This document shows positions 38,400-47,432 of a DNA stretch of 64,000 nt, in pieces. The stretch is from Cognatishimia activa (GTDB lineage: Bacteria; Pseudomonadota; Alphaproteobacteria; Rhodobacterales; Rhodobacteraceae), in assembly GCF_017798205.1 (NCBI RefSeq), contig NZ_CP060010.1, positions 3,188,336-3,252,335 of the forward strand, written 5' to 3'. The translations under genes were made by a program, and so were the position numbers. The notes under the pieces were generated by a model, which was given only the letters and a program-made list of their open reading frames with translations, made no database searches and was not told the origin of the DNA. Within the stretch, counting starts at the first letter, position 1; each line of letters begins with the position of its first letter.

Positions 38400-39647
38400 A
38401 TGATTAATTTCTTTGCGAACGCGGCAGCGCGCCGCGTTATGGTATGCGTGTCAATGCTTTTGGGGACGGTTTTGACAGGCACAACAGCACAGGCCCAAGC
38501 CGCGCCTCTGTCGTGTACTGCGGTCACCAATGTAAATCTTAGATTAACGACACCGCTGTCGATCACCGTCGAGACCGGGGACCTTGTGACCATCAACCCT
38601 CCAACCGATCCATTTGACTCAGCCGGAACCGTGGGTGTCTCGTTCTACGGTGCCGCAAGCCAGTCTGTTAACGTCCCGAATTCTTTCGCGGCAATCCAAA
38701 ACGGGACCATTATTATCAGTCAGGAAGCAGGCGGTGCCTCGATTTCCTGCCAACGCCCCGCGAGCAGCCTGGACGGAATTCGCGCTATCTTCTTCATGAG
38801 ATCGCAAGCGCAACAAATCCAAAGATCGCTCCTTTGGTCCCTGCGCTCTCGTCGCGCCAACCAATCTGGTGTCAGCGTATCTCAGAACCACCTCTTTGTG
38901 TCGACGCATGGGCTCGACGTCAGCCGGTCCGAATTGGCTGCACCTGAATTCAACGCATGGTTTGACATTCAAGGTCGCAGATTTACCGGCACCGGCGACG
39001 GCTCTGACGCATCTTTCACCTTTGGTGTTGATCGAGACATGGGTGGCGACACCTTGATTGGTGGGTATTTCAGTTTTGGACGCATGGAGCTGTCAAACGG
39101 CACGGGCCAGACGACCACACGCTCACCTGCAATAGGCGCTTATGTCTCTACCCCGTTGTCTGACGGAGTTATGCTGGATGCGAACCTTGGATTTGGACGA
39201 CCACGCTATGACGTCAATGGGGATCAGTTCACCGCGTCGCGCGTATTCGGTGGCCTGACCATTAGCGGCGATGTACCTCGTGGCGCTGCGGTTTGGAGCC
39301 CATTCTTCACCCTCACCGCTTCCAGAGAAGTGCAGCCGAGCTACACCAGCGGAGCCACTACAATTGCAAGAAACGTCGCGACCTCCGCAGTCGGATCCTT
39401 GGGGCTGCGAGTTGATGCGGCTGCGCCTATGGCCAATGGCTTTCTACCCTACGCAAGCCTCGCGGCTGACTTTGGAAGATCCACATCGACGGCTGCGGGT
39501 GGCGAGGATTTTGTCGCGCCTCGGGTCGCGGTTGGTTTCACCACGGATCTTGGCAACGGCCAGCTCGGCTTTGACCTCGACGCTGGTAAGGTGGGCAGCG
39601 GTACACGCGATGTAGGCGTCAGCCTACGCTATGAGATGACGTTCTAG
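38400..39647 (+). CDS. Outer-membrane beta-barrel protein, autotransporter-domain type
   Basis: A 415-residue exported protein. A signal peptide ends near residue 34 (TAQAQA). It is followed by a small domain of about 110 residues holding two cysteines (C39, C117), a basic helix-like stretch (QAQQIQRSLLWSLRSRRANQ), and then about 240 residues of alternating polar/hydrophobic strands with glycine and aromatic residues. It ends YEMTF, the terminal aromatic typical of barrels recognised by BamA. The barrel resembles an autotransporter translocator, but there is no long passenger. The ATG follows GGGGAGGGCTT. Function is unknown. Confidence 0.7.
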   Translation: MINFFANAAARRVMVCVSMLLGTVLTGTTAQAQAAPLSCTAVTNVNLRLTTPLSITVETGDLVTINPPTDPFDSAGTVGVSFYGAASQSVNVPNSFAAIQNGTIIISQEAGGASISCQRPASSLDGIRAIFFMRSQAQQIQRSLLWSLRSRRANQSGVSVSQNHLFVSTHGLDVSRSELAAPEFNAWFDIQGRRFTGTGDGSDASFTFGVDRDMGGDTLIGGYFSFGRMELSNGTGQTTTRSPAIGAYVSTPLSDGVMLDANLGFGRPRYDVNGDQFTASRVFGGLTISGDVPRGAAVWSPFFTLTASREVQPSYTSGATTIARNVATSAVGSLGLRVDAAAPMANGFLPYASLAADFGRSTSTAAGGEDFVAPRVAVGFTTDLGNGQLGFDLDAGKVGSGTRDVGVSLRYEMTF

Positions 39648-39671
39648 CGCCTCCCCAAACCAACACATAAT

Positions 39672-39701
39672 GAGCCGAGGTTTTTCCCTCGGCTCTTTTT
39701 T
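39672..39701 (+). terminator. Intrinsic terminator after the barrel protein gene
   Basis: A perfect 9-base stem, GAGCCGAGG/CCTCGGCTC, encloses TTTTTC and is followed by six T, 24 bases after the stop codon. Confidence 0.9.
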
Positions 39702-39796
39702 GTTAGGATCAAATTATCGCACTTGAGCAAATTTAATTTTGAGCCACTTTATCCACAGGTCGTAACCCGCTATGTTGGCTTAACCAAAAACGACGA

Positions 39797-40285
39797 GTGA
39801 AGCAGTTTCAAGTGACGGTACACAGCCCCGTGCAACTTCCTATTCAAATGCAAAAGGCGCGCAAAAAGGACATGCGCAGCCAGTTTGCTGCGTTGGTCTA
39901 TCGCGTCAAGAATGACAAAGTGCAGGTGCTTTTGGTCACCAGCCGCAATAGTGGGCGCTGGATCATTCCCAAGGGCTGGCCCATGCTGGGCGAGACCCCG
40001 TCTGATGCAGCAGCGACAGAAGCTTGGGAAGAAGCAGGCGTAAAGGGCAAGACCTTTGATCGCTGCTTGGGCGTTTACTCTTATTACAAAACGCGCGGCG
40101 GCGGCCGAGACTTACCCTGTCTGGTCATGGTCTATCCGGTCAAAGCCAAAAAGCTTGCGGCCGAGTATCCAGAGCATGATCAACGGCGCCGCAAATGGTT
40201 TTCCCTGAAAAAGGCGGCCAAGCTGGTCACGGAACCAGAACTCTCCCACATCATTGCCTCGTTTGACCCGCGTCAGGTGCATTGA
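39797..40285 (+). CDS. Nudix hydrolase
   Basis: A 162-residue Nudix-fold protein, likely hydrolysing a nucleoside diphosphate or diphosphoinositol-type compound. The Nudix box occupies 60-82 (G60 ... E66 ... TEAWEEAGV); the usual Arg of the REUXEE core is Thr here, but the metal-binding EE pair is intact. IIPKGWP before the box is typical of the DIPP-like subgroup. The start is uncertain: GTG at 39797 gives the longest form, while ATG at 39848 would drop 17 poorly conserved residues; neither has a strong ribosome site. The substrate is not predictable. Confidence 0.85.
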   Translation: MKQFQVTVHSPVQLPIQMQKARKKDMRSQFAALVYRVKNDKVQVLLVTSRNSGRWIIPKGWPMLGETPSDAAATEAWEEAGVKGKTFDRCLGVYSYYKTRGGGRDLPCLVMVYPVKAKKLAAEYPEHDQRRRKWFSLKKAAKLVTEPELSHIIASFDPRQVH

Positions 40286-40373
40286 CACATCCACGTCAGA
40301 TCGTGATCGCGACACGCTTGATCCTTTGCGCGCAGCGGCCTAAGTAAATTCTACCTACGATAGACGCGCGACC

Positions 40374-40814
40374 ATGATCCAATACACGCTCAAATGCTCC
40401 AATGACCACCGCTTTGACAGCTGGTTTCAATCCGCCGAAGGCTTTGACAAGCTGAAGGCGGCGGGCATGGTCACTTGCGCGATCTGTGGTGACACGCAGG
40501 TCGAAAAAGCCATCATGGCCCCGCGCGTGCGCCCTGCTCGCTCTGCCGCAGCACCTGTGAAAGAGACAGAAACCCCCTTGTCCGCACCGGCCAATCCGGC
40601 GGAACAGGCTTTGGCTGAGTTGAAGAAGCAGGTCGAAAAGAATTCGGACTATGTGGGCGCGAATTTCGCGCAAGAGGCGCGCTCTATGCATATGGGCGAT
40701 ACGCCAGAACGTGCCATTTACGGCGAGGCCAAACTCGAAGAGGCCAAGAGCTTGATCGAAGACGGCGTGCCCGTTGTGCCGCTGCCCTTTACGCCTGGGC
40801 GAAAATCCAACTAA
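40374..40814 (+). CDS. DUF1178 family protein
   Basis: A 146-residue protein of the DUF1178 family, found mainly in Alpha- and Betaproteobacteria. It begins MIQYTLKCSNDHRFDSWFQSAEGFD and has a cysteine pattern (C8; CAIC at about 36-39) like a small metal-binding knuckle. A linker rich in alanine and proline follows, and then the conserved segment YVGANFAQEARSMHMGDTPERAIYGEA. Biochemical function is unknown. It lies between the Nudix and SDR genes on the same strand, 26 bases before the latter. Confidence 0.85.
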   Translation: MIQYTLKCSNDHRFDSWFQSAEGFDKLKAAGMVTCAICGDTQVEKAIMAPRVRPARSAAAPVKETETPLSAPANPAEQALAELKKQVEKNSDYVGANFAQEARSMHMGDTPERAIYGEAKLEEAKSLIEDGVPVVPLPFTPGRKSN

Positions 40815-40840
40815 TTTTCAATTCATCTAGGGATATTGCC

Positions 40841-41485
40841 ATGCATGTCGTCATCACCGGGGCCAATCGAGGAATTGGTCAGGCTCTTTTGTCACGCTAT
40901 CAATCTCGAGGGGATCAGGTCACCGGTACGTCCCGCGCAGGCGGAGATTATGCGACGCTGGACGTCACAGATGTAGCTGCTCAAAAGGCCTTTGCCGAGC
41001 AGATGACTGATCAGCCTGTCGACCTATTGGTCTGCAACGCGGGCGTTTATCTGGACAAGGGACATGATTTGGACGCGGGCTACCCTGCTCAGATGTGGGC
41101 CGACACGTTCGCTGCCAATGTCACGGGCGTCTTTCTCACCGTTCAATCCCTCTTGCCGAACCTGCGTCTGGCCGAAAGCGCCAAGATCGCAATCATTTCC
41201 AGCCAAATGGCCAGCCACGAACGCGCGCCCGGTGGCAGCTATATCTACCGCGCTTCCAAGGCGGCCGTCCTCAATGTCGGTCGCAACCTCAGCACGGAAT
41301 TGCAGCCCGAAGGCATCGCCGTCGGCATTTACCACCCCGGCTGGGTCAGCACGGATATGGGTGGGGCAACCGCCCCCACGACCGTGGATCAATCCGCCGA
41401 CGGTCTGGTGGCGCGATTTGATGAGCTCGACATGAGCTCGACCGGGTGTTTCCGAACCTTTGACGGTGCGGATCACCCCTACTAG
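40841..41485 (+). CDS. Short-chain dehydrogenase/reductase
   Basis: A 214-residue classical SDR with the cofactor motif TGANRGIG (6-13), the structural NAG (66-68), and the catalytic pair Y136 and K140 (YRASK). Asp41 after the second strand might favour NAD(H). The ending PGWVSTDMGG is the usual substrate-loop region. The ribosome site TAGGGAT precedes the ATG. The substrate is unknown. Confidence 0.88.
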   Translation: MHVVITGANRGIGQALLSRYQSRGDQVTGTSRAGGDYATLDVTDVAAQKAFAEQMTDQPVDLLVCNAGVYLDKGHDLDAGYPAQMWADTFAANVTGVFLTVQSLLPNLRLAESAKIAIISSQMASHERAPGGSYIYRASKAAVLNVGRNLSTELQPEGIAVGIYHPGWVSTDMGGATAPTTVDQSADGLVARFDELDMSSTGCFRTFDGADHPY

Positions 41486-41696
41486 GCGATTCTGCTTCGC
41501 GACCAACCGCGCAAGAAAATTCTGCTAAATTGGACTTGTCGCAGCCTATAGCGGCAAGCGCCCCGCCTCGGCGGTACTTTTTGCGAAACCAAGCCCCAAC
41601 AGCGCCAGAAAACCGCACCCCTGCCGGTTGTTTTCGCAGGCGCGATTGCGTAAACCGCGCTGCAATCTGAAAGACAAAAGTTAGGACCAAACGGCG

Positions 41697-42932
41697 ATGC
41701 CCACTTTGGTAATGAAATTCGGCGGCACCTCGGTCGCGAACCTGGATCGCATCCGCCGCGCCGCCAAGCGCGTGGGCGTTGAGGTGGCAAAGGGCTATGA
41801 CGTCATCGTCATCGTCTCGGCCATGTCTGGCAAAACCAACGAGTTGGTGGGCTGGGTCAATGAGACCTCGGCGCTTTATGACGCGCGTGAATACGATGCG
41901 ATCGTCAGCTCGGGCGAGAATGTGACCGCGGGCCTTATGGCTCTGACACTGCAGGAGATGGATATTCCGGCGCGCAGCTGGCAAGGCTGGCAGGTTCCGG
42001 TCAAAACCACCTCGGCGCATTCGGCAGCCCGGATCGAAGAGATCCCGAACGACAATATCAATGCGAAGTTCGCCGAAGGCATGAAGGTCGCCGTTGTCGC
42101 GGGCTTCCAAGGCATCAGCCCAGAAGGACGCATCACCACATTGGGACGTGGCGGATCTGACACGACCGCTGTGGCCTTTGCCGCCGCCTTTGGTGCCGAA
42201 CGTTGCGACATCTATACGGATGTGGATGGCGTCTACACCACCGACCCGCGCATCTGTGAAAAGGCGCGCAAGCTCGACAAAATCGCCTTTGAGGAAATGC
42301 TGGAACTGGCGTCCCTTGGCGCGAAAGTCTTGCAAACCCGCTCGGTCGAACTAGCGATGCGCTATAAGGTGAAACTGCGCGTACTCAGCTCTTTTGAAGA
42401 ACAATCTGACGAGGCCGGAACGCTCGTCTGTGATGAGGATGAAATCATGGAATCCAATATCGTCAACGGCGTCGCCTATTCCCGCGACGAAGCTCAAATG
42501 ACCCTTCTGTCTGTGGCCGACCGCCCGGGCATCGCGGCCATCATCTTTGGGGCTCTGTCCGATGCGGGCGTCAATGTGGATATGATCGTTCAGGACATTT
42601 CGGAAGACGGTCGCACCAATATGACCTACTCGCTGCCTATCGATCAGATTGCACGTGCCGAAAAAGCCGTTGAAGCGATCCGTGGCACCGAACTGAACTT
42701 TGAAAACCTGATCATCGCCGAAGACGTGGCCAAAGTATCCGTGGTAGGCATCGGCATGCGCAGCCAATCCGGCGTCGCGGCCAAGATGTTCAAAGTGCTG
42801 TCAGACGAAGGCATCAACATCAAGGTCATCACAACATCCGAGATCAAGATCTCTGTCCTGATCGAACGCAAGTACATGGAGCTGGCCGTTCAAGCGCTGC
42901 ATGATGCGTTTGAGTTGGACAAAGCGGCCTAG
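41697..42932 (+). CDS. lysC: Aspartate kinase
   Basis: First enzyme of the aspartate family pathway (Lys/DAP, Thr, Met), phosphorylating L-aspartate. The 411-residue product has KFGGTSV at 6-12, the FQGISPEGRITTLGRGGSDTTAVA block and two C-terminal ACT domains (about 265-405), which usually give feedback inhibition by Lys and Thr. The ATG at 41697 has AGGA upstream. The 211 bases before it hold no obvious leader peptide or lysine riboswitch. It is monocistronic or read with ptsP, though a hairpin stands between. Confidence 0.96.
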   Translation: MPTLVMKFGGTSVANLDRIRRAAKRVGVEVAKGYDVIVIVSAMSGKTNELVGWVNETSALYDAREYDAIVSSGENVTAGLMALTLQEMDIPARSWQGWQVPVKTTSAHSAARIEEIPNDNINAKFAEGMKVAVVAGFQGISPEGRITTLGRGGSDTTAVAFAAAFGAERCDIYTDVDGVYTTDPRICEKARKLDKIAFEEMLELASLGAKVLQTRSVELAMRYKVKLRVLSSFEEQSDEAGTLVCDEDEIMESNIVNGVAYSRDEAQMTLLSVADRPGIAAIIFGALSDAGVNVDMIVQDISEDGRTNMTYSLPIDQIARAEKAVEAIRGTELNFENLIIAEDVAKVSVVGIGMRSQSGVAAKMFKVLSDEGINIKVITTSEIKISVLIERKYMELAVQALHDAFELDKAA

Positions 42933-42955
42933 CCAGCCGGCACGAAAATTTCTGC

Positions 42956-42981
42956 AGCGCGGCGCCAAATGGGGCCGCGCT
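42956..42981 (+). terminator. Hairpin terminator after lysC
   Basis: AGCGCGGC/GCCGCGCT arms enclose a 10-base loop and are followed by TTGCGTC. The stem is strong, but the T tract is short, so termination may be partial. Confidence 0.6.
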
Positions 42982-43159
42982 TTGCGTCTCACCCCTTGTT
43001 TTTCTGCGCGCGCAAAAACGAAAGCGCTAGAAAACAGGCAGGGTCAATGGATTTGTCGACGCACAGCCGACCCAAGCGCAACTAAGTGATTTCCCCGCTT
43101 TGCCCTCTGACGTTTTCGGCATAGACAGGTCGTAAAGGATGCGTTGGGACTGAAGTTAC

Positions 43160-45403
43160 ATGCCGGAAAGATCTGACAGCGAGAGCCGCAAGCTCCTCGG
43201 ACGTCTGCGCGAGGCCTTGGCCGAGGACAGCGCCGGTCAGGCGCGGCTGGATAAAATCACCAAGCTGATTGCGTCCTCCATCGGCACCGAAGTGTGCTCG
43301 ATCTATCTGTTCCGCGACGCTGAAACGCTGGAGCTTTGCGCGACCGAAGGCCTGAAAGCCGAAGCCGTCCACCAAACCCGCATGCGTCTGGGCGAAGGCC
43401 TTGTCGGTCGCGTCGCCAAATCCGCGCGCATCGTGAATACTGCTGACGCCCCCAGCGAAAAAGGCTTCCGCTATATGCCGGAAACTGGCGAGGAAATTTA
43501 CTCGTCCTTCTGCGGCGTCCCGATCCAGCGACTGGGCGAGCAACTGGGCGTCTTGGTCGTTCAATCCAAAGCCAGCCGCGATTATTCCTCGGATGAAGTC
43601 TATGCACTTGAGGTCGTCGCCATGGTGCTGGCCGAAATGACCGAACTCGGTGCCTTTGTGGGCGAAGGCGCGGCCCTGTCGCCTCTGCACCAGCGTCCCG
43701 CAATGTTCAAAGGTGGCACCGCACAAGAAGGCGCCGCCGAGGGTCATGTGTGGCTGCATGAGCCGCGCGTTGTTGTCACCAACCCGATCGCAGATGATCC
43801 CGAGGTCGAGAAACAACGCCTTACCAAAGCGATCGAAGACCTGCGCGTCAGCGTCGATGAACTGCTCGCGGGGGCTCAGGGCGGCGACAAAGATCAGGTG
43901 CAGGTTCTGGAAGCCTATCGGATGTTTGCCAACTCCAAAGGCTGGCTGCGCCGGATGGAGCAAGACATTGATCAGGGTCTGACGGCCGAAGCCGCTGTGG
44001 AAAAAGAACAATCCACCGCACGCGCACGTATGGCACAGGCCACCGACGCCTATCTGCGTGACCGTCTGCATGATCTGGATGACCTTTCCAATCGCCTCTT
44101 GCGCAATCTTACAGGCCAAGGGTCAGACACCGGTGCTGACATGCCGGAAAACCCCATCCTGATTGCACGCAACATCGGCCCTGCCGAATTGCTGGACTAT
44201 GGCCGGAAATTGAAAGGCATCGTGCTGGAGGAAGGCTCTGTCGGCTCTCACGCCACCATTGTTGCGCGGGCCTTGGCGATCCCCTTGGTGATCCACGCTG
44301 ACAAGATCACCACCGAAGCACTGAATGGCGACATGATCCTCGTGGACGGCGATGAAGGCCATGTGCACCTCAGACCCGATGACACCGTCGTCACTGCCTT
44401 TCGCGACAAGACCGCCATGCGCGCCAATGCGCAGGAACGCTACGCTTCGATCCGCGAGAAACCTGCGACCACATTGGATGGAGAAACCGTCAGCCTTTTG
44501 ATGAACGCCGGCCTCATGGCCGACCTGCCTTCGCTTCCAAGTTCTGGAGCCGAAGGTGTGGGCCTCTTCCGCACGGAACTCCAATTCCTGATCCGCAATC
44601 AAATGCCCGGACGCACCGAGCTGGCGGAACTTTACAGTCACGTGATGGATTCCGCGGGCGACAAATCCGTTGTCTTCCGCACGCTCGATATCGGGTCGGA
44701 CAAAGTTCTGCCCTTCATGACCCCAACGGACGAGCCCAACCCGGCACTTGGCTGGCGTGCGATCCGCGTGGGCCTCGACAAACCCGGCGTGTTGCGGATG
44801 CAGCTTCAGGCGCTCTTGCGCGCGGCCAATGGGCGGCCACTTAAGGTCATGTTCCCCTTCATTGCGCAATATGACGAATATAAAGCGGCCCGCGCCGAGA
44901 TGGACAAAGCCATCGAACGCGAAAAACGTTTGGGCCACAGGCTGCCGTCTGATTTGAAAACCGGCGCCATGCTGGAAACACCCTCGCTTGGCTTCGCCCC
45001 GCAAAAGTTCTTCGAAGAGGTCGAATTCATTTCCATCGGCGGCAATGACCTCAAACAGTTCTTCTTTGCCGCAGACCGCGAGAACGAGCGCGTGCGCAAG
45101 CGCTATGACACGCTCAACGTCAGCTTCCTCAGCTTTATCGAAGGCATCGCAAACCGTTGTAATACAACAAAAACCCCGCTCAGCTTCTGCGGAGAAGACG
45201 CGGGCCGCCCGGTCGAGGCTCTCTGCCTCGCCGCCATGGGCCTGCGCGCGCTATCGATGCGCCCTGCCTCCATCGGCCCGGTCAAAAGCCTCTTGCGACG
45301 CAGCAACCTCTCTGAGGTGCGCGATGTCATCAACGAGGCCCGCAACCGCGGCGACCAAAGCGTGCGGCCAGCTGTCATGGACTACCTGTCAAACCAGGGC
45401 TAA
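43160..45403 (+). CDS. ptsP: Phosphoenolpyruvate-protein phosphotransferase PtsP (EI-Ntr)
   Basis: First enzyme of the nitrogen-type PTS, which takes phosphate from PEP and passes it to NPr and EIIA-Ntr, a regulatory rather than sugar-transporting relay. The 747-residue product has an N-terminal GAF domain (about 25-165), the helical NPr-binding part (about 215-320), the phosphorylated H364 in GSVGSHATIVARAL and the PEP-binding barrel with GVGLFRTELQFL and C677 in FCGEDAGRP. The GAF domain distinguishes it from sugar-PTS EI; in related species it senses glutamine. A position after lysC is usual in Rhodobacterales. Confidence 0.96.
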   Translation: MPERSDSESRKLLGRLREALAEDSAGQARLDKITKLIASSIGTEVCSIYLFRDAETLELCATEGLKAEAVHQTRMRLGEGLVGRVAKSARIVNTADAPSEKGFRYMPETGEEIYSSFCGVPIQRLGEQLGVLVVQSKASRDYSSDEVYALEVVAMVLAEMTELGAFVGEGAALSPLHQRPAMFKGGTAQEGAAEGHVWLHEPRVVVTNPIADDPEVEKQRLTKAIEDLRVSVDELLAGAQGGDKDQVQVLEAYRMFANSKGWLRRMEQDIDQGLTAEAAVEKEQSTARARMAQATDAYLRDRLHDLDDLSNRLLRNLTGQGSDTGADMPENPILIARNIGPAELLDYGRKLKGIVLEEGSVGSHATIVARALAIPLVIHADKITTEALNGDMILVDGDEGHVHLRPDDTVVTAFRDKTAMRANAQERYASIREKPATTLDGETVSLLMNAGLMADLPSLPSSGAEGVGLFRTELQFLIRNQMPGRTELAELYSHVMDSAGDKSVVFRTLDIGSDKVLPFMTPTDEPNPALGWRAIRVGLDKPGVLRMQLQALLRAANGRPLKVMFPFIAQYDEYKAARAEMDKAIEREKRLGHRLPSDLKTGAMLETPSLGFAPQKFFEEVEFISIGGNDLKQFFFAADRENERVRKRYDTLNVSFLSFIEGIANRCNTTKTPLSFCGEDAGRPVEALCLAAMGLRALSMRPASIGPVKSLLRRSNLSEVRDVINEARNRGDQSVRPAVMDYLSNQG

Positions 45404-45411
45404 GCCTTCAT

Positions 45412-45430
45412 CTTGCCAGAAATACTCACT
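45412..45430. repeat. Degenerate copy of the short intergenic repeat
   Basis: CTTGCCAGAAATACTC, nine bases after the ptsP stop, matches the left half of the repeats at 28171-28197 and 54760-54786 but lacks the CCGCCGGAGG part. It may be a decayed copy. Confidence 0.4.
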
Positions 45431-45439
45431 GCGCAAAGC

Positions 45440-46207
45440 TCACCCCTTGCGCAGGTCCTGCACCTGAGGCGATGCCGCGTCGCGAAACATCGTGACCAGC
45501 TCTGGATGCGGCACATCGCCGTCTATTGACAGACGCCGCAGCCCAAAATGCACATGCGCCATTTCGCGGTAGTAATTCATATAGGCATAGTTCGTCAGAG
45601 CCCCCGTCGTGGCCCCAATCACCGGCACCATCTGCGCCGCCAGCTTCTGCCCTAAAACCACCGCCAAACGCGGCGTGACCCAGGCGATCAGCTTCTGCGT
45701 CCCTCCACTGCTCAGCGCCATACGAGACGACAGAAACGCCAGATCGGCTGCATCGTCCTCTGACAAAGGCCCGCCAGCCGCAAAGACCTGAACACAGTCG
45801 AACTTCACGTTTTCAGAAGTTGCATCAAACTCATATTGTTCGGCCACATCCTGAATGGCGCGTAAGAAGACCGTGGTGGTCACGGGAAGCTCGGCCAAAG
45901 CGGTTCCTACACCGCCCGCGCCTCCAGCCGCGCCCAAAGCCGTGGCAAACGTCGTCTGCAACCACCCCGTCTCGCTGCCACGAATAGAGCGGGACCGATC
46001 AGCGGCCTTCATAGCCTGCACCAAGGCCTTTTCAGTCGCCACTTCCAGCCCATCGCGCGCTTTTAAGGGCAATTGCCCCAAAAGCCCGTCGGCTTGCTGA
46101 CCAAGCGCGTTCAAAAGCTCAATCACCAAACCACCGGCGTTATTATAACGCTCAACAAGCCGATAAAGCTCGCGATCTACATTGGCTTTGAAGTGATTGT
46201 CTTTCAT
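45440..46207 (-). CDS. EcsC family protein
   Basis: A 255-residue protein matching the EcsC family, named after a Bacillus gene in an ABC transporter operon; biochemical function is unknown. It has a hydrophobic central region (TTFATALGAAGGAGGVGTALAELPVTTTVFLRAI) that may associate with membranes and the family block VFAAGGPLSEDDAADLAFLSSRMAL. The ATG at 46207 with AAGGGAG upstream is preferred to the GTG at 46225. It is convergent with ptsP. Confidence 0.82.
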   Translation of the reverse strand: MKDNHFKANVDRELYRLVERYNNAGGLVIELLNALGQQADGLLGQLPLKARDGLEVATEKALVQAMKAADRSRSIRGSETGWLQTTFATALGAAGGAGGVGTALAELPVTTTVFLRAIQDVAEQYEFDATSENVKFDCVQVFAAGGPLSEDDAADLAFLSSRMALSSGGTQKLIAWVTPRLAVVLGQKLAAQMVPVIGATTGALTNYAYMNYYREMAHVHFGLRRLSIDGDVPHPELVTMFRDAASPQVQDLRKG

Positions 46208-46252
46208 CTCACGCTCCCTTTGCACTCTAGGTTGGCAAAGGTCGCGCGGTTT

Positions 46253-46744
46253 TCAACCCTCTGCGCAGGATTTCACCGGTCCGGCGACGTCACCCCAAGC
46301 TCCGGCAACCAACTCATATCCCAAAACGCGCGCCGGGTTGGTGGGCGGCGGCATCACCACGTCTGGCAGCAGCTCAAAGCCAAAACGGGAATAATATGGT
46401 GCGTCGCCGACAAGGATAACCCTCTGCCAAGACAGGTTTTTTGCCACGGCAAGGCTTTCGCGGATCAGAAAACCACCAAGCCCCTCACCCTGCCGCGTTG
46501 GGTGCACTGCGACAGGTCCTAGCAACAAGGCATCGACACCACCAACCCGCACCGGCCAATAGCGAATGGCACCGGCCAAAATCCCATCATCATCCCGCGC
46601 AAGCAGCGCCAAATCCGAGACTTTCTTTACACCATCGCGCAGTCGATAGGACGACAGCGCCTCGCGCCCGGGCGCAAAACAGAGATCATAGAGGGCTTCG
46701 ACCTCCCACCAATCCTGCTCTGTTTCTTGCGCCAGATGGTACAC
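46253..46744 (-). CDS. GNAT family N-acetyltransferase (YhbS-like)
   Basis: A 163-residue single-domain GNAT protein. The acetyl-CoA loop is VHPTRQGEGLGGFLIRESL (R/QxxGxG type), followed by VILVGDAPYYSRFGFELLP, a block seen in the YhbS group. The acceptor is unknown. The start is GTG at 46744 with only a weak ribosome site. It precedes the EcsC gene by 45 bases on the same strand. Confidence 0.82.
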   Translation of the reverse strand: MYHLAQETEQDWWEVEALYDLCFAPGREALSSYRLRDGVKKVSDLALLARDDDGILAGAIRYWPVRVGGVDALLLGPVAVHPTRQGEGLGGFLIRESLAVAKNLSWQRVILVGDAPYYSRFGFELLPDVVMPPPTNPARVLGYELVAGAWGDVAGPVKSCAEG

Positions 46745-46826
46745 CGCGACGACTGCCTTTCGATTTCGGTGGAAACCGCCCTAACACGAGGTTACCTCTT
46801 GGGCAAACATGAAGAAGGATCCCCTG

Positions 46827-47432
46827 ATGTTTTATCGCGTGGAAGACGGCCATCCCCTGCCCCACAACCCTTTCAAGGCGATCATCTCGCCGCGCCCCAT
46901 CGCGTGGATCTCAACGATTGATACCCAGGGTAACGCAAACCTCGCGCCCTATTCCTTCTTCAACGGGATCGCTGATGCGCCAATGCAGGTGATGTTTGCC
47001 TCAACCGCCAGCAAGCCGGATCAGGACGACACAAAAGACACCGTCGCCAATATCCGCGCCACCGGAGAGTTCTGCGTCAACATCGTCTCAAATGCACTGC
47101 AGACTGCGATGAACATCTCAAGCACCGGCTTTGAAAAGGACGTGGACGAATTCCAGAAAGCGGGCCTCACGGCGGCCCATTGCAACACGATAGGATGCCC
47201 GCGCGTGCTCGAGGCCCCTGCGAGTTTGGAATGCAAACTCGATCAGATCGTGACGCTGAAAGGCGTGAGCAACTTCATGGTGATCGGCGAAGTCACCGGC
47301 GTGCATCTGCGCGATGAATGCATTGTGGACGGCATCTTTGATGTGACCACTTATGAACCCTTGGCGCGTCTGGGCTATCGGGACTATGCCAAAGTGTCAG
47401 AGCTCTTTTCGCTGGCGCGACCTGACGACTAA
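46827..47432 (+). CDS. Flavin reductase family protein
   Basis: A 201-residue split-barrel flavoprotein of the flavin reductase-like family. It shows the FMN-binding block PFKAIISPRPIAWISTID and GNANLAPYSFFNGIADAPMQVMFA, and ends in the conserved RLGYRDYAKV. Members reduce flavin with NAD(P)H or act as oxidoreductases on unknown compounds. The ATG at 46827 has AAGGA at a good distance; the frame from 46809 has none. Its stop codon overlaps that of the convergent AEC gene. Confidence 0.87.
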   Translation: MFYRVEDGHPLPHNPFKAIISPRPIAWISTIDTQGNANLAPYSFFNGIADAPMQVMFASTASKPDQDDTKDTVANIRATGEFCVNIVSNALQTAMNISSTGFEKDVDEFQKAGLTAAHCNTIGCPRVLEAPASLECKLDQIVTLKGVSNFMVIGEVTGVHLRDECIVDGIFDVTTYEPLARLGYRDYAKVSELFSLARPDD

